The notes below the pieces were generated by a model that saw nothing but the letters and a program-made list of their open reading frames with translations, made no database searches and had not been told where the DNA came from. This document shows positions 1-8,759 of a stretch of DNA of 43,838 nt, in pieces. Numbering within the stretch: position 1 is the stretch's first letter; each line of letters begins with the position of its first letter. The stretch spans positions 1-43,838 of the forward strand of contig BRYA01000071.1 in NCBI GenBank assembly GCA_030267965.1, read 5' to 3'. The DNA is from Triparma columacea (taxonomy: Eukaryota; Sar; Bolidophyceae; Parmales; Triparmaceae). The translations under genes and the position numbers were made by a program.

Positions 1-69
1 CCCTAACCCTAACCCTAACCCTAACCCTAACCCTAACCCTAACCCTAACCCTAACCCTAACCCTAACCC
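1..69. repeat. Telomeric repeat array, chromosome left end
   Basis: Eleven perfect CCCTAA units followed by a partial CCC. The C-rich strand reads 5' to 3' inward from base 1, the orientation expected at a left chromosome end. The TTAGGG-type telomere is shared by many eukaryotes, including several stramenopile algae, so it does not identify the organism. The array is short because the contig starts inside it. Confidence 0.98.
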
Positions 70-354
70 ACAATTCTTCAAAACTCCATACATATTTATA
101 ACACTACCACAACACTCACAAACCACTATAACACTTCCAAAACTCTCCAAAATTTCATACACATTTACTATACTTCCATTATACTCACAAACCACTTTAA
201 CATTCTCACAATACATCTACAACTCTTCCTAAATACTCACAAACTACTTATAAAATCCCTCAATACATCTACTACACTTTCATAATACTCACAAACCACA
301 CTAACATCCCCACAATCACCTCAAACACTTCTGCACTAATCAAAACCATAACAA
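70..354. repeat. Degenerate subtelomeric repeat
   Basis: A/C-rich, G-poor stretch between the telomere and the first gene. The phrase ACTCACAAACCAC recurs with small changes at about 114, 183, 234 and 287, a spacing of 51-69 bp. CAATACATCTAC also appears at two places. I see no gene here. The decayed tandem structure is typical of subtelomeric DNA. Confidence 0.7.
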
Positions 355-410
355 ATGAAATCATTTCATCCTACAAATGTTGCTGCCCTATTAGTCACTC
401 TCCATCCTCA

Positions 411-3400
411 TCATCTCTCGCCACCTACACTGCTTACTTTAGCCTTCCCACCTCCTACCCCTGTAATATCTCCACCATCAGCGCCTCCAACACCTGCTCT
501 CCTAATGCTTGCTCTCAAAGCACCTGCTAGACCACCCTCAGCTTCAGCATCAACACTTGCTCTCCTCACACTCTCTCTCCTTCTAGCATCTCCTGCTCCT
601 GGAATGTATTCTACTGGTACTCTAGCTCTCATTGCTTGGTCAAACCACTTTGGATTTTCCTCCTCCCATCTCACCCAATTGGCCTCTACCCAATTTTTCA
701 CTTCCTCTTCATTTGACTCCCAGTGGTGCTTTGAGTACTTGAATGTGTACTTTGCTTTAACATCGTCAGCTCCCTCTCTGAAATTCTTTACTGTTAAGTC
801 CTTACCCCTTTGCAAGCTGTAGAAGGTGCCCCAATATTTTTTCTTAATGCTCACGAAAAATACAGCAAACAACACAACTGTACATGGTATAAATATTCCA
901 ACTACTTTCCATGCCAGTTTAAGGCGCTCGTCTGCAACATCTCCCCTTTCAGCTACTAATATTGCTACTGGGAGACTTCCCATCGTCAATACAAATCCAA
1001 ACATCCAATACATCCCTCCAACCTCATTAGGATGCCTAAAGTGCACAATTGATGTAAAGTCTGTCACAACTTTCACCAACACTCTGCAGACAATACTACT
1101 CACTATTTCTATATTGCCACCAAGAGGAATCCAATACCAAAAGTCTCTTCCGAAGATCTTCACAAAGAAATATAGACAAAGGTCAGCACCAACATAGAGA
1201 GAGACCCATCTACCATCAAGGAGCCCTAACACAACTATTGTCATGCACCTTATCACAAGCATACATGCACTGAAGAGCATCATTGACACAAATATGATTG
1301 ATCTTTTGGTGGGATTGGCAGGCACATACCCATAGAAGTCAGGTGTTTGCTCTCTCTTTACTGGGTCAGTGTCATAGTCATAGCTGATAGTTGCAGATGC
1401 AAAGCCTGTTGTCAGCGCTGAAACTGAAAGTGAGACCCAAGCTGCTACTGCAACCTCCTCATCACTTGTTGAAATAGCCATTAGTTGAACAATCACTCCT
1501 GGTATGGCCTCAGCAAACATCTCAGTACATTTCATGACAGTTAACTCTGTCAGAGCATCTATTGCTTGTCCAGCCTCTTGTTTTTCTCCCGTTGCAACCC
1601 TATAGGCATCAACAGCAGGCTTAAAGCCAATCAAAATAGGAAACCACTCCCTTAGCACTCTCCTCATCCCCAACTTCTTGTTTTGTCCCCAAACAAAAAG
1701 CATTTGGAACCCAATTGATGCTACCAAACTTGCTAAAGAAGCCTTAAAGTACCCATACTTCTTGTCATTTAAAAACATGTACGTCACATACACATCAGTC
1801 ACTAAATCCGTCATACTAGTGATAGCCCCAACAGTCACTCTTGCTTTCAACCCCCAAGGAACTTCCTCCAATAGCCTGTAGCTAATTGACTCAATCATAG
1901 GTCTGAACCACTCATACTCCTCATCAAGCTCCTGTAGAGCAGGGAAATTTAAGATGAAGGCATCAACAGCAGCAACTGGCTGAGTGTTAATTGCCAAACT
2001 CCTTGCTAGAGATTCTCCAATCTCCCTTCCATCCTTCTCCACCAGCTCCGCAGCCCTACCTTCTACCTTCCTCAACTTGCACAGCTCATTCTTGACAATG
2101 GCGCCAAGCATTGGTGTAAAAAACGGATACTTCTCTGCAGCTTGTCTGAGAACGTAGTTCTTCCTGACAAATGACCTGACAGCTTCCTCCTTTGTCATTC
2201 CCTTTTTCCTGAAACTTAATGCATCCAACAGTTGCTCACCAAACAATTGTCCTATTTTTTTCGGATCTAAACCTGTATAGTCTTGCGCAGTATCATAGTC
2301 TTGTGCAGTATCATTCACAGCATGTGAAGCAATCTGTGCGCCTCCATTGTCCAAGCCAACGCTTACTCTCCTAATACTTGCCCTCACAGCACCTGCTAGA
2401 CCACCCTGAGCTTCAGCATCAATCCTTGATCGCCTCATACTCTCTCTCTGTCTTGCATCTCCTTCTGCTGGAATAAAATCTACAGGTACTTTAGCCTTCC
2501 TCACATCAGTAAACCACTCTGGCTGCTGCTCTTCCCATTTAGCCCAGTTCAACTTAATCCATTTCCTTACGTCTCCTTCAATTGATACCCAGTGATGCCT
2601 TGAAAGCATCAGAGTTTTAAACTTTGTTTTATCACTTTGCCCTTCAAGGAAATATGCCATTGAAATATCGTTAGATCTCTGTGTACTCCAGAAGGTATGC
2701 CAGTACTTACTATCAATGTTCAAAAAGAATACAGCAAAGCATAAGATAGTCATTGTAATGAAAACCTTCATAATTGATGATGCAATATCAATTGCTTTCT
2801 CATCAACATAAGGTGAAGCTATGAATATTGACCCTGGGAGGCTTCCCATTGTCAACAAAAGACCAAACAACCAATATGCTCCCCCAACTTCATAAGGATT
2901 CCGCAACTGCGCAAGTGAAGTGAAGTCTACAATGATCTTTGCAACCACTCTCATTAGAATGCTCATCACAATCTCTGCCTTACCCCCCAATGGCATCCAG
3001 TACCAAAAGTCTCCCCTCAATATCTTAACCAAAATGTACAGGCCTAGGTCAACTCCAATGTAGAGTAAGGCCCAACTACCCCCAATCAAACCAAGAAGGA
3101 CTATTGTTGTACATCTTAGGAGAAGCAATCCTGCAGTGAACAACAACGTGGACACAAACACTACTGTTCTCTTGCTTGCTTTTGCTGGTATGTATCCATA
3201 AAAGTCTGGTGCCTTTTTTCTGTTTGCAGGATCTGTGTCCCAGTCATAACTAATTGTTGCAGAGGCAAAGCCTGTTGTAATTGCTGACACTGCAACAGAA
3301 AGCCATGCTGAAGTCCCAACACCTTTGTCGCTTGTTGCTATTGCCATAAGTTGGATAATCACTCCAGGGATGGCCTCAGCAAACATCTCTATCCCTTTCA

Positions 3401-6400
3401 TGAATGTCATCTCAAGCATTGGGTCAAATGACGTCCCAACCTCTTGCTTTGTCCTAGTTGCTACCCTATAAGCATCAACAGCAGGCTTGTACCCAAGCAA
3501 AATTGGAATCCACTCCCACACCACCCTCTTCATCCCCAATTTTTTATTCTGTGCATAAACGGCAAATATCTGAACCCCCACTGATATTGCCAAACTTGCC
3601 AAAGAAGCCTTAAAGTACCCATACTTCTTATCACTCCAAAACTTGTATGTCACATACGCATCAGTCAACAAATCAACCATGCTTGTGGCAGCACCTACAG
3701 TCAACCTTGCTTTTAAGCCTAAGTTAGACTTCATGAATAGTTTCATAACAATATCCTCGAGCATGGGCCTTAACCACACTTGTTCATTCATGACTTCTTG
3801 CACTTCAGTGAATTGATGTGCCCATTCATCTACAGCATGAGCAGCAGACAAAGTAGTCAACATTACTGCTGTTATTGTGCTCCCAATCTCCCACCCTCTG
3901 ACTTCCTCCTCACTATTATCTTCTCCCTCATTTGTTGCTCTCCTTTTAAATTTGTTCATAACCACAGCATACAGCATAGTTCTCATGAAACCATGCTGCT
4001 CTGTAATCTCTCTCAGTGCCCTATTGGAAGCAATAAATTCCCTCACGACCTCTACCTTACTGTCCCCAACATTCCTTTTCTTCAATCTCTCCATAAGCTG
4101 CTCTCCAAACCTGCTCCCATCCTGCTCCCCTGCTTCAGTGCTCTGGAGCAGATTATCAAAGTAGTAAGCAGCGTCAGATGCTATGCCCAGTTGCTTGGTT
4201 ACACTCTGTTTGCTAGCAGCCTTTTCTAAACCCGTTTGTCTAGTCATAAGTTCAACATCTGTCCTCATGTGGTCAGCCTCCGAGAACCTTACAGCTGTGA
4301 ATCGCCCTTCCTGTTCAACTGTGAGTACAAGTGTCTGGTTGTTGACTCTTTGAAGCTCAAGCTGGGAGTCGACCCCACTTTTAAGGCCCCAGAAGAATGC
4401 TGCGACTTCCTTGTGGGATGCTCTTGCAGTTATTGAAGTCTTTCCCCATCCCATCCCCTTCTCTGCCTTTATCAATGTCTGCCCAGACAACCCACTACTG
4501 ATCTCTTGAGCTCCGTCAATCTCATCAAAGTGACTTTCAATATTTGGTGCTCCCTCAATTGCAATCTCCTCAAACTTTGCAATGATCTGCTGTCTCTTGA
4601 AGGCGTCAATCTCTCGGCTCTTGTCAAACTTCTTCCTCAAGTCTGAGACTACTCCGAGAAACCTTGGTGCAATTTTGTTCATGATAGAAGAGTAGAAAAC
4701 ACCACCAAGGTCTACCTTTGTTGTGAAAGTGACTGATGTTTGTGGCACATCTCCAATAGGGTCAAGTGGCTCAAATACCCATACTGTGTGTGCCTTCCCT
4801 AGAACATTCCTAGCCTTCACTGGAAAGTCTTTATAAATCTCCTCTGTATCTGCAACGTCAATGATTACTTTGCCATCATTTTGATTGAACCAAGTAGTTT
4901 TAGACCTCCCATCACGCGGAGCAAAACCAGGAATGCCAAGATTCCTCGTTGTTATGTAATAGAGAGTGTGGGGATTGACATTTACTACCTTCATAGTGGT
5001 TATCCCATTCATTTTGGCTTTCTTCATTTCGTCTCTGCTGTTTAGACCGATTATTTCATTTGCTGCACACCTCTCCACACTCGCATCAACCACAGCAGTA
5101 GCAACTCCAGTGCAAAGACTTTCCCCGCCAATATGCACTAGCTTCATTTTGACTCTCTCATCAGGACTCTTTAGGTCATCAAAGTTCTTATCCACCTTGC
5201 ATTTCTCATAGAATTCCTTCCCTTTGCTGATTGCTGCCTTCTCCTCATCAGTATAATCTTGGGGCTCATTCTTGATGATGTTGGCAAGAGAGGCAAGTGC
5301 AGCTTTGTCAATCTTTTCGTCTTTCCTCAGGGCATCAGAAATCTCATTAAGCGCCGTTAGTGAAAGAGGGATCTTTTTGTTGATGAGAGTAACGGGAATA
5401 TACCCTCCTGCATCAAGAAATTGCAGAAGTTGTATTTTGCACAGTGGCATGTCTCCTGTTGACTTAATGTTCCTGGCAACGAACAATGCCTTGGTTATTC
5501 CTCTGACAAGCTTTCCTACATTTCCTCCATAGTCAACATCTTTGTCAACCGAGTAGCATGCTACAGTCATACTGCCATCGTGATTTCTTTTCCAGACATG
5601 CTTAAACACAAAATCTCTCTTGTGTAGCAATGATGGCATTGTCTTGACTGTGGCAAATACCCTCTCGTTTATCCTTCCTTCCCCCTCAATTATTTCTAAT
5701 CTTGCAGGGTTTCCTTCGTCTCTGCTTATGGCGTTTCTCTCTCTACTGCAATACTCAAAGTAGTATGCAGCTGCCTCCTCTGCAGTGCAATCTGCTGTAC
5801 CTTCCCCTTGTCCAAGAGCAAGGCTCCTCTCTCCCTGTACCTGTTGCTGGTATTTGATTTTCATCTTCACTCCGTCGTAAGGTGACTTGAGAGGCCCCCA
5901 CCCTTCTTCCTCCTCCCCACCAAAGAGCTCCTCCAATTCCCCAAACACCTTCTTCTGGTCCTCCTCCAACTCAACCCCCTCCCTCAACCTCTCCACCAAG
6001 GCCCCCCTGACCTCAGCATCAACCTCCTTCCCGTTCCTCCTGAACTTCTTCTGCAACCTGTTGGCCTCAACAAGCTGACTCTTTGCAAGGTAGTCAATTG
6101 CTTTGTCCATCAGTGTCTTTTGAAGGCCTTGGAAATGCAGATCAACTGTCTGAATACGTGTCACTCTGCAGACATTTGGAGCAACCTCGGCCATGATGTA
6201 GATTCCTCTTGTTACTCCTATTACAAAGCCGTCCTTGCTAAGGTTGGTGAAGCTTGCCCCATAATATTCACGCAAAGGCACAAATCCTAGCATGTAAGCA
6301 GTCTGGCCATTGTCAAATTTAGCCTCCTTCCACACAAACCAATTCTCAAATAGTCGATTGGTGGCGGCAGGGACCTTCACGCCCAAATGGTAGTGCATGC

Positions 6401-7583
6401 TTCTAGTTCCCTCAAAATCATTCCTGATAACCCTTGGTAAGTTCCCATTATTTTTGAAGTGCTCCTCTGAAGACTCAAATGTGTCAAGTAAAAATTCCTC
6501 TGCCAATACACCCTTTGCCGACTTGTCCACGGTGACCCCAAAGGCTGCCCACACATTGTCCTCCTCTCTCCACAGGAACTTGTCAATACCCTCCTTCAGT
6601 GTCCCTTTGACTCTTTTTCCCTTTGTGTGGAGTTCCTTCTCTTGCCTCCCAACCCTCTCCAACATTGCGTCCTCCTCTCTTGTCAGAGGTGGTGCCCTCG
6701 GCATGATCTCCTCCACAAAGTGTCTTTTCCTCCGCTCGTCAATGACTGCAGGCTGTCTGAACTGCTTCCTGACCCCCTTCATGATACCCTTTACTGCTGC
6801 ATACGCAGCCTTGATGTCTCCCTTCTTGGTCCTGCCACTATTCGTGCCTTCAACACTAGATGTCATGGATCTCATACTCTTAAAGCTTTTGAATGTGTGA
6901 ACATTAACTTCTGATTTCATCTCTGTTACCCTCTCCTCTGCCTTAAGAGTTCCCACCATGGTGACTGCAGTTTGTCCAAACTCAAAGTCAGTGAAGCTGA
7001 GCTTGCCCTTAATGACACCTCGTTTGACAGTCTTGATCTTTATTGGCGCTAGAATTTTGACAAGCATCGCAGTTGCCTCGTCAGAAAGATCATCCTGGTC
7101 GAGGGATGTTAATTCCATAATGTTCGTCGATTTGTCAGGAGATGCAACTTTGACGTCGAGAAGAAATTCGACAAACTTATTCCCGCTACCGTTGTGTTGC
7201 CAGTAGACGAGTCTGTGAATGACTCCTTCCTTTTCGTCATACTCCTGGAGGGTCTTCCTTCGGAAGTTGCCCTGCTCGCAATCGGTGAGGAGAAAGTCAA
7301 TGATCTTGTCGCGCTCGTCGTGGAAGACATCAGCAAGCTCCATAATCTTCATATCGACGCCGGTAGAGTTGTCGATGAGGCCTTGAATAGCTCCGCGGTC
7401 ATCCAGAAGCTTGACAAGTTTACCTTGTTCGAGACCAAGAGCTGCATAATCGATATCTACGAGGCCATGTATTGTGGAGGGTGTGTGATTTTGGGCTGAG
7501 GGGGACTCGGAGGCAAGGTTGGTCTTGCCAGCATCATTCACGACTCCCGCTTGCTCGTCCTCCTGCTTGGGGCTAACCTCCAT
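411..7583 (-). CDS. Giant START-like repeat protein with duplicated multi-pass membrane module
   Basis: 2390 residues, no intron. Residues about 341-514, 595-758 and 818-992 look like three START-type lipid-binding domains, with motifs such as SLLHKRDFVFKHVWKRN and LPRVIRNDFEG. A fourth, at about 1031-1108, keeps only the START amino-terminal part (GWGKTSITARASHKEVAAFF). The second half is a membrane module present twice, about 1159-1760 and 1781-2370. The matching phrases FGEQLMERL and FGEQLLDAL lie exactly 622 codons apart. Each copy holds several hydrophobic helices, the phrase DKKYGYFKASLASL and an E-A-I-P-G-V-I-hydrophobic-Q-L motif, and ends in an Arg/Ser-rich tail. The motif order faintly recalls XK-related membrane proteins; that is a guess. 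Likely role: membrane-anchored lipid sensing or transfer. The stop codon is 341 bp from the telomere. Composition is richer in A/T than the neighbours. The start is the first in-frame ATG. Confidence 0.88.
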   Translation of the reverse strand: MEVSPKQEDEQAGVVNDAGKTNLASESPSAQNHTPSTIHGLVDIDYAALGLEQGKLVKLLDDRGAIQGLIDNSTGVDMKIMELADVFHDERDKIIDFLLTDCEQGNFRRKTLQEYDEKEGVIHRLVYWQHNGSGNKFVEFLLDVKVASPDKSTNIMELTSLDQDDLSDEATAMLVKILAPIKIKTVKRGVIKGKLSFTDFEFGQTAVTMVGTLKAEERVTEMKSEVNVHTFKSFKSMRSMTSSVEGTNSGRTKKGDIKAAYAAVKGIMKGVRKQFRQPAVIDERRKRHFVEEIMPRAPPLTREEDAMLERVGRQEKELHTKGKRVKGTLKEGIDKFLWREEDNVWAAFGVTVDKSAKGVLAEEFLLDTFESSEEHFKNNGNLPRVIRNDFEGTRSMHYHLGVKVPAATNRLFENWFVWKEAKFDNGQTAYMLGFVPLREYYGASFTNLSKDGFVIGVTRGIYIMAEVAPNVCRVTRIQTVDLHFQGLQKTLMDKAIDYLAKSQLVEANRLQKKFRRNGKEVDAEVRGALVERLREGVELEEDQKKVFGELEELFGGEEEEGWGPLKSPYDGVKMKIKYQQQVQGERSLALGQGEGTADCTAEEAAAYYFEYCSRERNAISRDEGNPARLEIIEGEGRINERVFATVKTMPSLLHKRDFVFKHVWKRNHDGSMTVACYSVDKDVDYGGNVGKLVRGITKALFVARNIKSTGDMPLCKIQLLQFLDAGGYIPVTLINKKIPLSLTALNEISDALRKDEKIDKAALASLANIIKNEPQDYTDEEKAAISKGKEFYEKCKVDKNFDDLKSPDERVKMKLVHIGGESLCTGVATAVVDASVERCAANEIIGLNSRDEMKKAKMNGITTMKVVNVNPHTLYYITTRNLGIPGFAPRDGRSKTTWFNQNDGKVIIDVADTEEIYKDFPVKARNVLGKAHTVWVFEPLDPIGDVPQTSVTFTTKVDLGGVFYSSIMNKIAPRFLGVVSDLRKKFDKSREIDAFKRQQIIAKFEEIAIEGAPNIESHFDEIDGAQEISSGLSGQTLIKAEKGMGWGKTSITARASHKEVAAFFWGLKSGVDSQLELQRVNNQTLVLTVEQEGRFTAVRFSEADHMRTDVELMTRQTGLEKAASKQSVTKQLGIASDAAYYFDNLLQSTEAGEQDGSRFGEQLMERLKKRNVGDSKVEVVREFIASNRALREITEQHGFMRTMLYAVVMNKFKRRATNEGEDNSEEEVRGWEIGSTITAVMLTTLSAAHAVDEWAHQFTEVQEVMNEQVWLRPMLEDIVMKLFMKSNLGLKARLTVGAATSMVDLLTDAYVTYKFWSDKKYGYFKASLASLAISVGVQIFAVYAQNKKLGMKRVVWEWIPILLGYKPAVDAYRVATRTKQEVGTSFDPMLEMTFMKGIEMFAEAIPGVIIQLMAIATSDKGVGTSAWLSVAVSAITTGFASATISYDWDTDPANRKKAPDFYGYIPAKASKRTVVFVSTLLFTAGLLLLRCTTIVLLGLIGGSWALLYIGVDLGLYILVKILRGDFWYWMPLGGKAEIVMSILMRVVAKIIVDFTSLAQLRNPYEVGGAYWLFGLLLTMGSLPGSIFIASPYVDEKAIDIASSIMKVFITMTILCFAVFFLNIDSKYWHTFWSTQRSNDISMAYFLEGQSDKTKFKTLMLSRHHWVSIEGDVRKWIKLNWAKWEEQQPEWFTDVRKAKVPVDFIPAEGDARQRESMRRSRIDAEAQGGLAGAVRASIRRVSVGLDNGGAQIASHAVNDTAQDYDTAQDYTGLDPKKIGQLFGEQLLDALSFRKKGMTKEEAVRSFVRKNYVLRQAAEKYPFFTPMLGAIVKNELCKLRKVEGRAAELVEKDGREIGESLARSLAINTQPVAAVDAFILNFPALQELDEEYEWFRPMIESISYRLLEEVPWGLKARVTVGAITSMTDLVTDVYVTYMFLNDKKYGYFKASLASLVASIGFQMLFVWGQNKKLGMRRVLREWFPILIGFKPAVDAYRVATGEKQEAGQAIDALTELTVMKCTEMFAEAIPGVIVQLMAISTSDEEVAVAAWVSLSVSALTTGFASATISYDYDTDPVKREQTPDFYGYVPANPTKRSIIFVSMMLFSACMLVIRCMTIVVLGLLDGRWVSLYVGADLCLYFFVKIFGRDFWYWIPLGGNIEIVSSIVCRVLVKVVTDFTSIVHFRHPNEVGGMYWMFGFVLTMGSLPVAILVAERGDVADERLKLAWKVVGIFIPCTVVLFAVFFVSIKKKYWGTFYSLQRGKDLTVKNFREGADDVKAKYTFKYSKHHWESNEEEVKNWVEANWVRWEEENPKWFDQAMRARVPVEYIPGAGDARRRESVRRASVDAEAEGGLAGALRASIRRAGVGGADGGDITGVGGGKAKVSSVGGER

Positions 7584-7718
7584 GCTGAAGAGGGGGGGGA
7601 AGTTTGGGGTTGGAAGGTGGAAGGGTAGTTTGGGGATAAGTGGGGTGTTTTTTGAAACGGTATCGGTCGCGGCGAGATTTTGAGGGGCAACAACAGCTGT
7701 CGCTAATTAATATACGGC

Positions 7719-7741
7719 GATTGACTCCAGTGCAGTCAATC
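7719..7741. promoter_or_regulatory. Perfect short inverted repeat upstream of giant gene
   Basis: GATTGACT and AGTCAATC flank a 7-base spacer, forming a perfect 8-bp stem about 135 bp upstream of the leftward start codon at 7583. It could be a dimeric transcription-factor site or a hairpin in the 5' leader. Function is inferred only from position and symmetry. Confidence 0.4.
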
Positions 7742-8549
7742 AACCCCACCGTCCTGGTCGAGGCACCAAGGTGGATGCAAGCTGGGCTAAGCTGCTTGTA
7801 TTTTTACGTCGCGGTCGTTTCTTCCTCAATTTACGTCTCGTACCCCCCGAGCTTGGGTCTCCATGCACATTCTTACCTTTCACGAAGCTTACAGAGGCTA
7901 ATTCTTGGGATTTTTACTTTGGCTGAGAACGGGAGGGGGAAAGGGGGGGAGGTGGTGAGTGATAAAGGGCAATATATTCGTCAAAAGACCTCAGTATGTC
8001 CGGGCGTAAGATACAGTTAGCCCAGGAGTGTAGCTAAAATTCCCGTCAGGCATCTCATGAAGATGAATAATCCATGGATTCGGAATTTACTGGTTATCGG
8101 GGGAGCTCCATATTTCTATATACGGCCGAATTTGTGTTTCTTATGCATTAAACTTTCTTATTGATAGACAACAGCCACTCGTCGTACGTCCTCACCTCTT
8201 AGTTTTCGCTATTCTTGGTTCTTTTCCACAAAAAAAAATTGGTACAACAACAACCACCTAGTTGGTTGCATTTACTATTTACTAAACTCCCAGGGCCGTA
8301 CCGGTGCCCTCCCTCATTCACCTTCGGTCGTCAAATCGCTGAATCGCCATAAAAAACCAATGTATTTTCTTTCCCCAACGACATTCGATCTTCAGTCAAG
8401 GATCGCTTCTTCCCAAGGAAGGGGGAGGAGTAAAAAGGAATGGGAACGGACGGGGGACCAAAGGAACAACACGTTCACGTAAAACTAACTATATCCGTAC
8501 CGAAAACGTTATCGTTTAAAATTCACGGGTCGTGGTGTTTTATAACCCT

Positions 8550-8633
8550 CCTCCGTCGAGGAGGAACTGGAACTGGGCCTCCGTCGAGGAGGAACTGGAA
8601 CTGGGCCTCCGTCGATGAGGAACTGGAACTGGG
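8550..8633. repeat. 28-bp tandem repeat, three copies
   Basis: Three adjacent 28-bp units at 8550-8577, 8578-8605 and 8606-8633. The first two are identical; the third has one G-to-T change. The unit length is not a multiple of three, so this is not a protein repeat. It lies in the 3' flank of the leftward NDPK-like gene. Confidence 0.9.
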
Positions 8634-8759
8634 TGATGTGGGAAAATAATAAGATCACAAAGATTGGGAGCTTCACTGGTGACAGTCATTTACTCATTCT
8701 TTTATTTTACGCCTTGAACAAGGCCCTTGACAACGCAACGCACACCATCGTTCCCCTAC

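Larger units (their letters stand above)
7584..8759. other. Gene-free stretch with the upstream region of the giant gene
   Basis: About 1.2 kb between the start of the giant membrane protein gene and the stop of the NDPK-like gene. It holds a perfect 8-bp stem hairpin (7719-7741) and a 28-bp triple repeat (8550-8633). AT-rich patches such as TAATTAATATA near 7704-7714 could serve as promoter elements for the leftward gene. No open frame here has protein-like composition, and I recognise no tRNA or snRNA. Confidence 0.5.

Noticed and set aside
355..822. Plus-strand 155-codon open frame near the telomere
   Set aside because: Runs mostly antisense to the giant membrane protein gene, with low-complexity Pro/Ser/Thr/Leu composition typical of a shadow frame.
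7640..8020. 126-codon plus-strand open frame in the gene-free stretch
   Set aside because: No domain-like pattern or repeat of known motifs, and no intron or neighbour supports it.
8440..8649. 69-codon frame over the 28-bp repeat
   Set aside because: The repeat unit is not a multiple of three, so each copy is read in a different frame; not a protein repeat.
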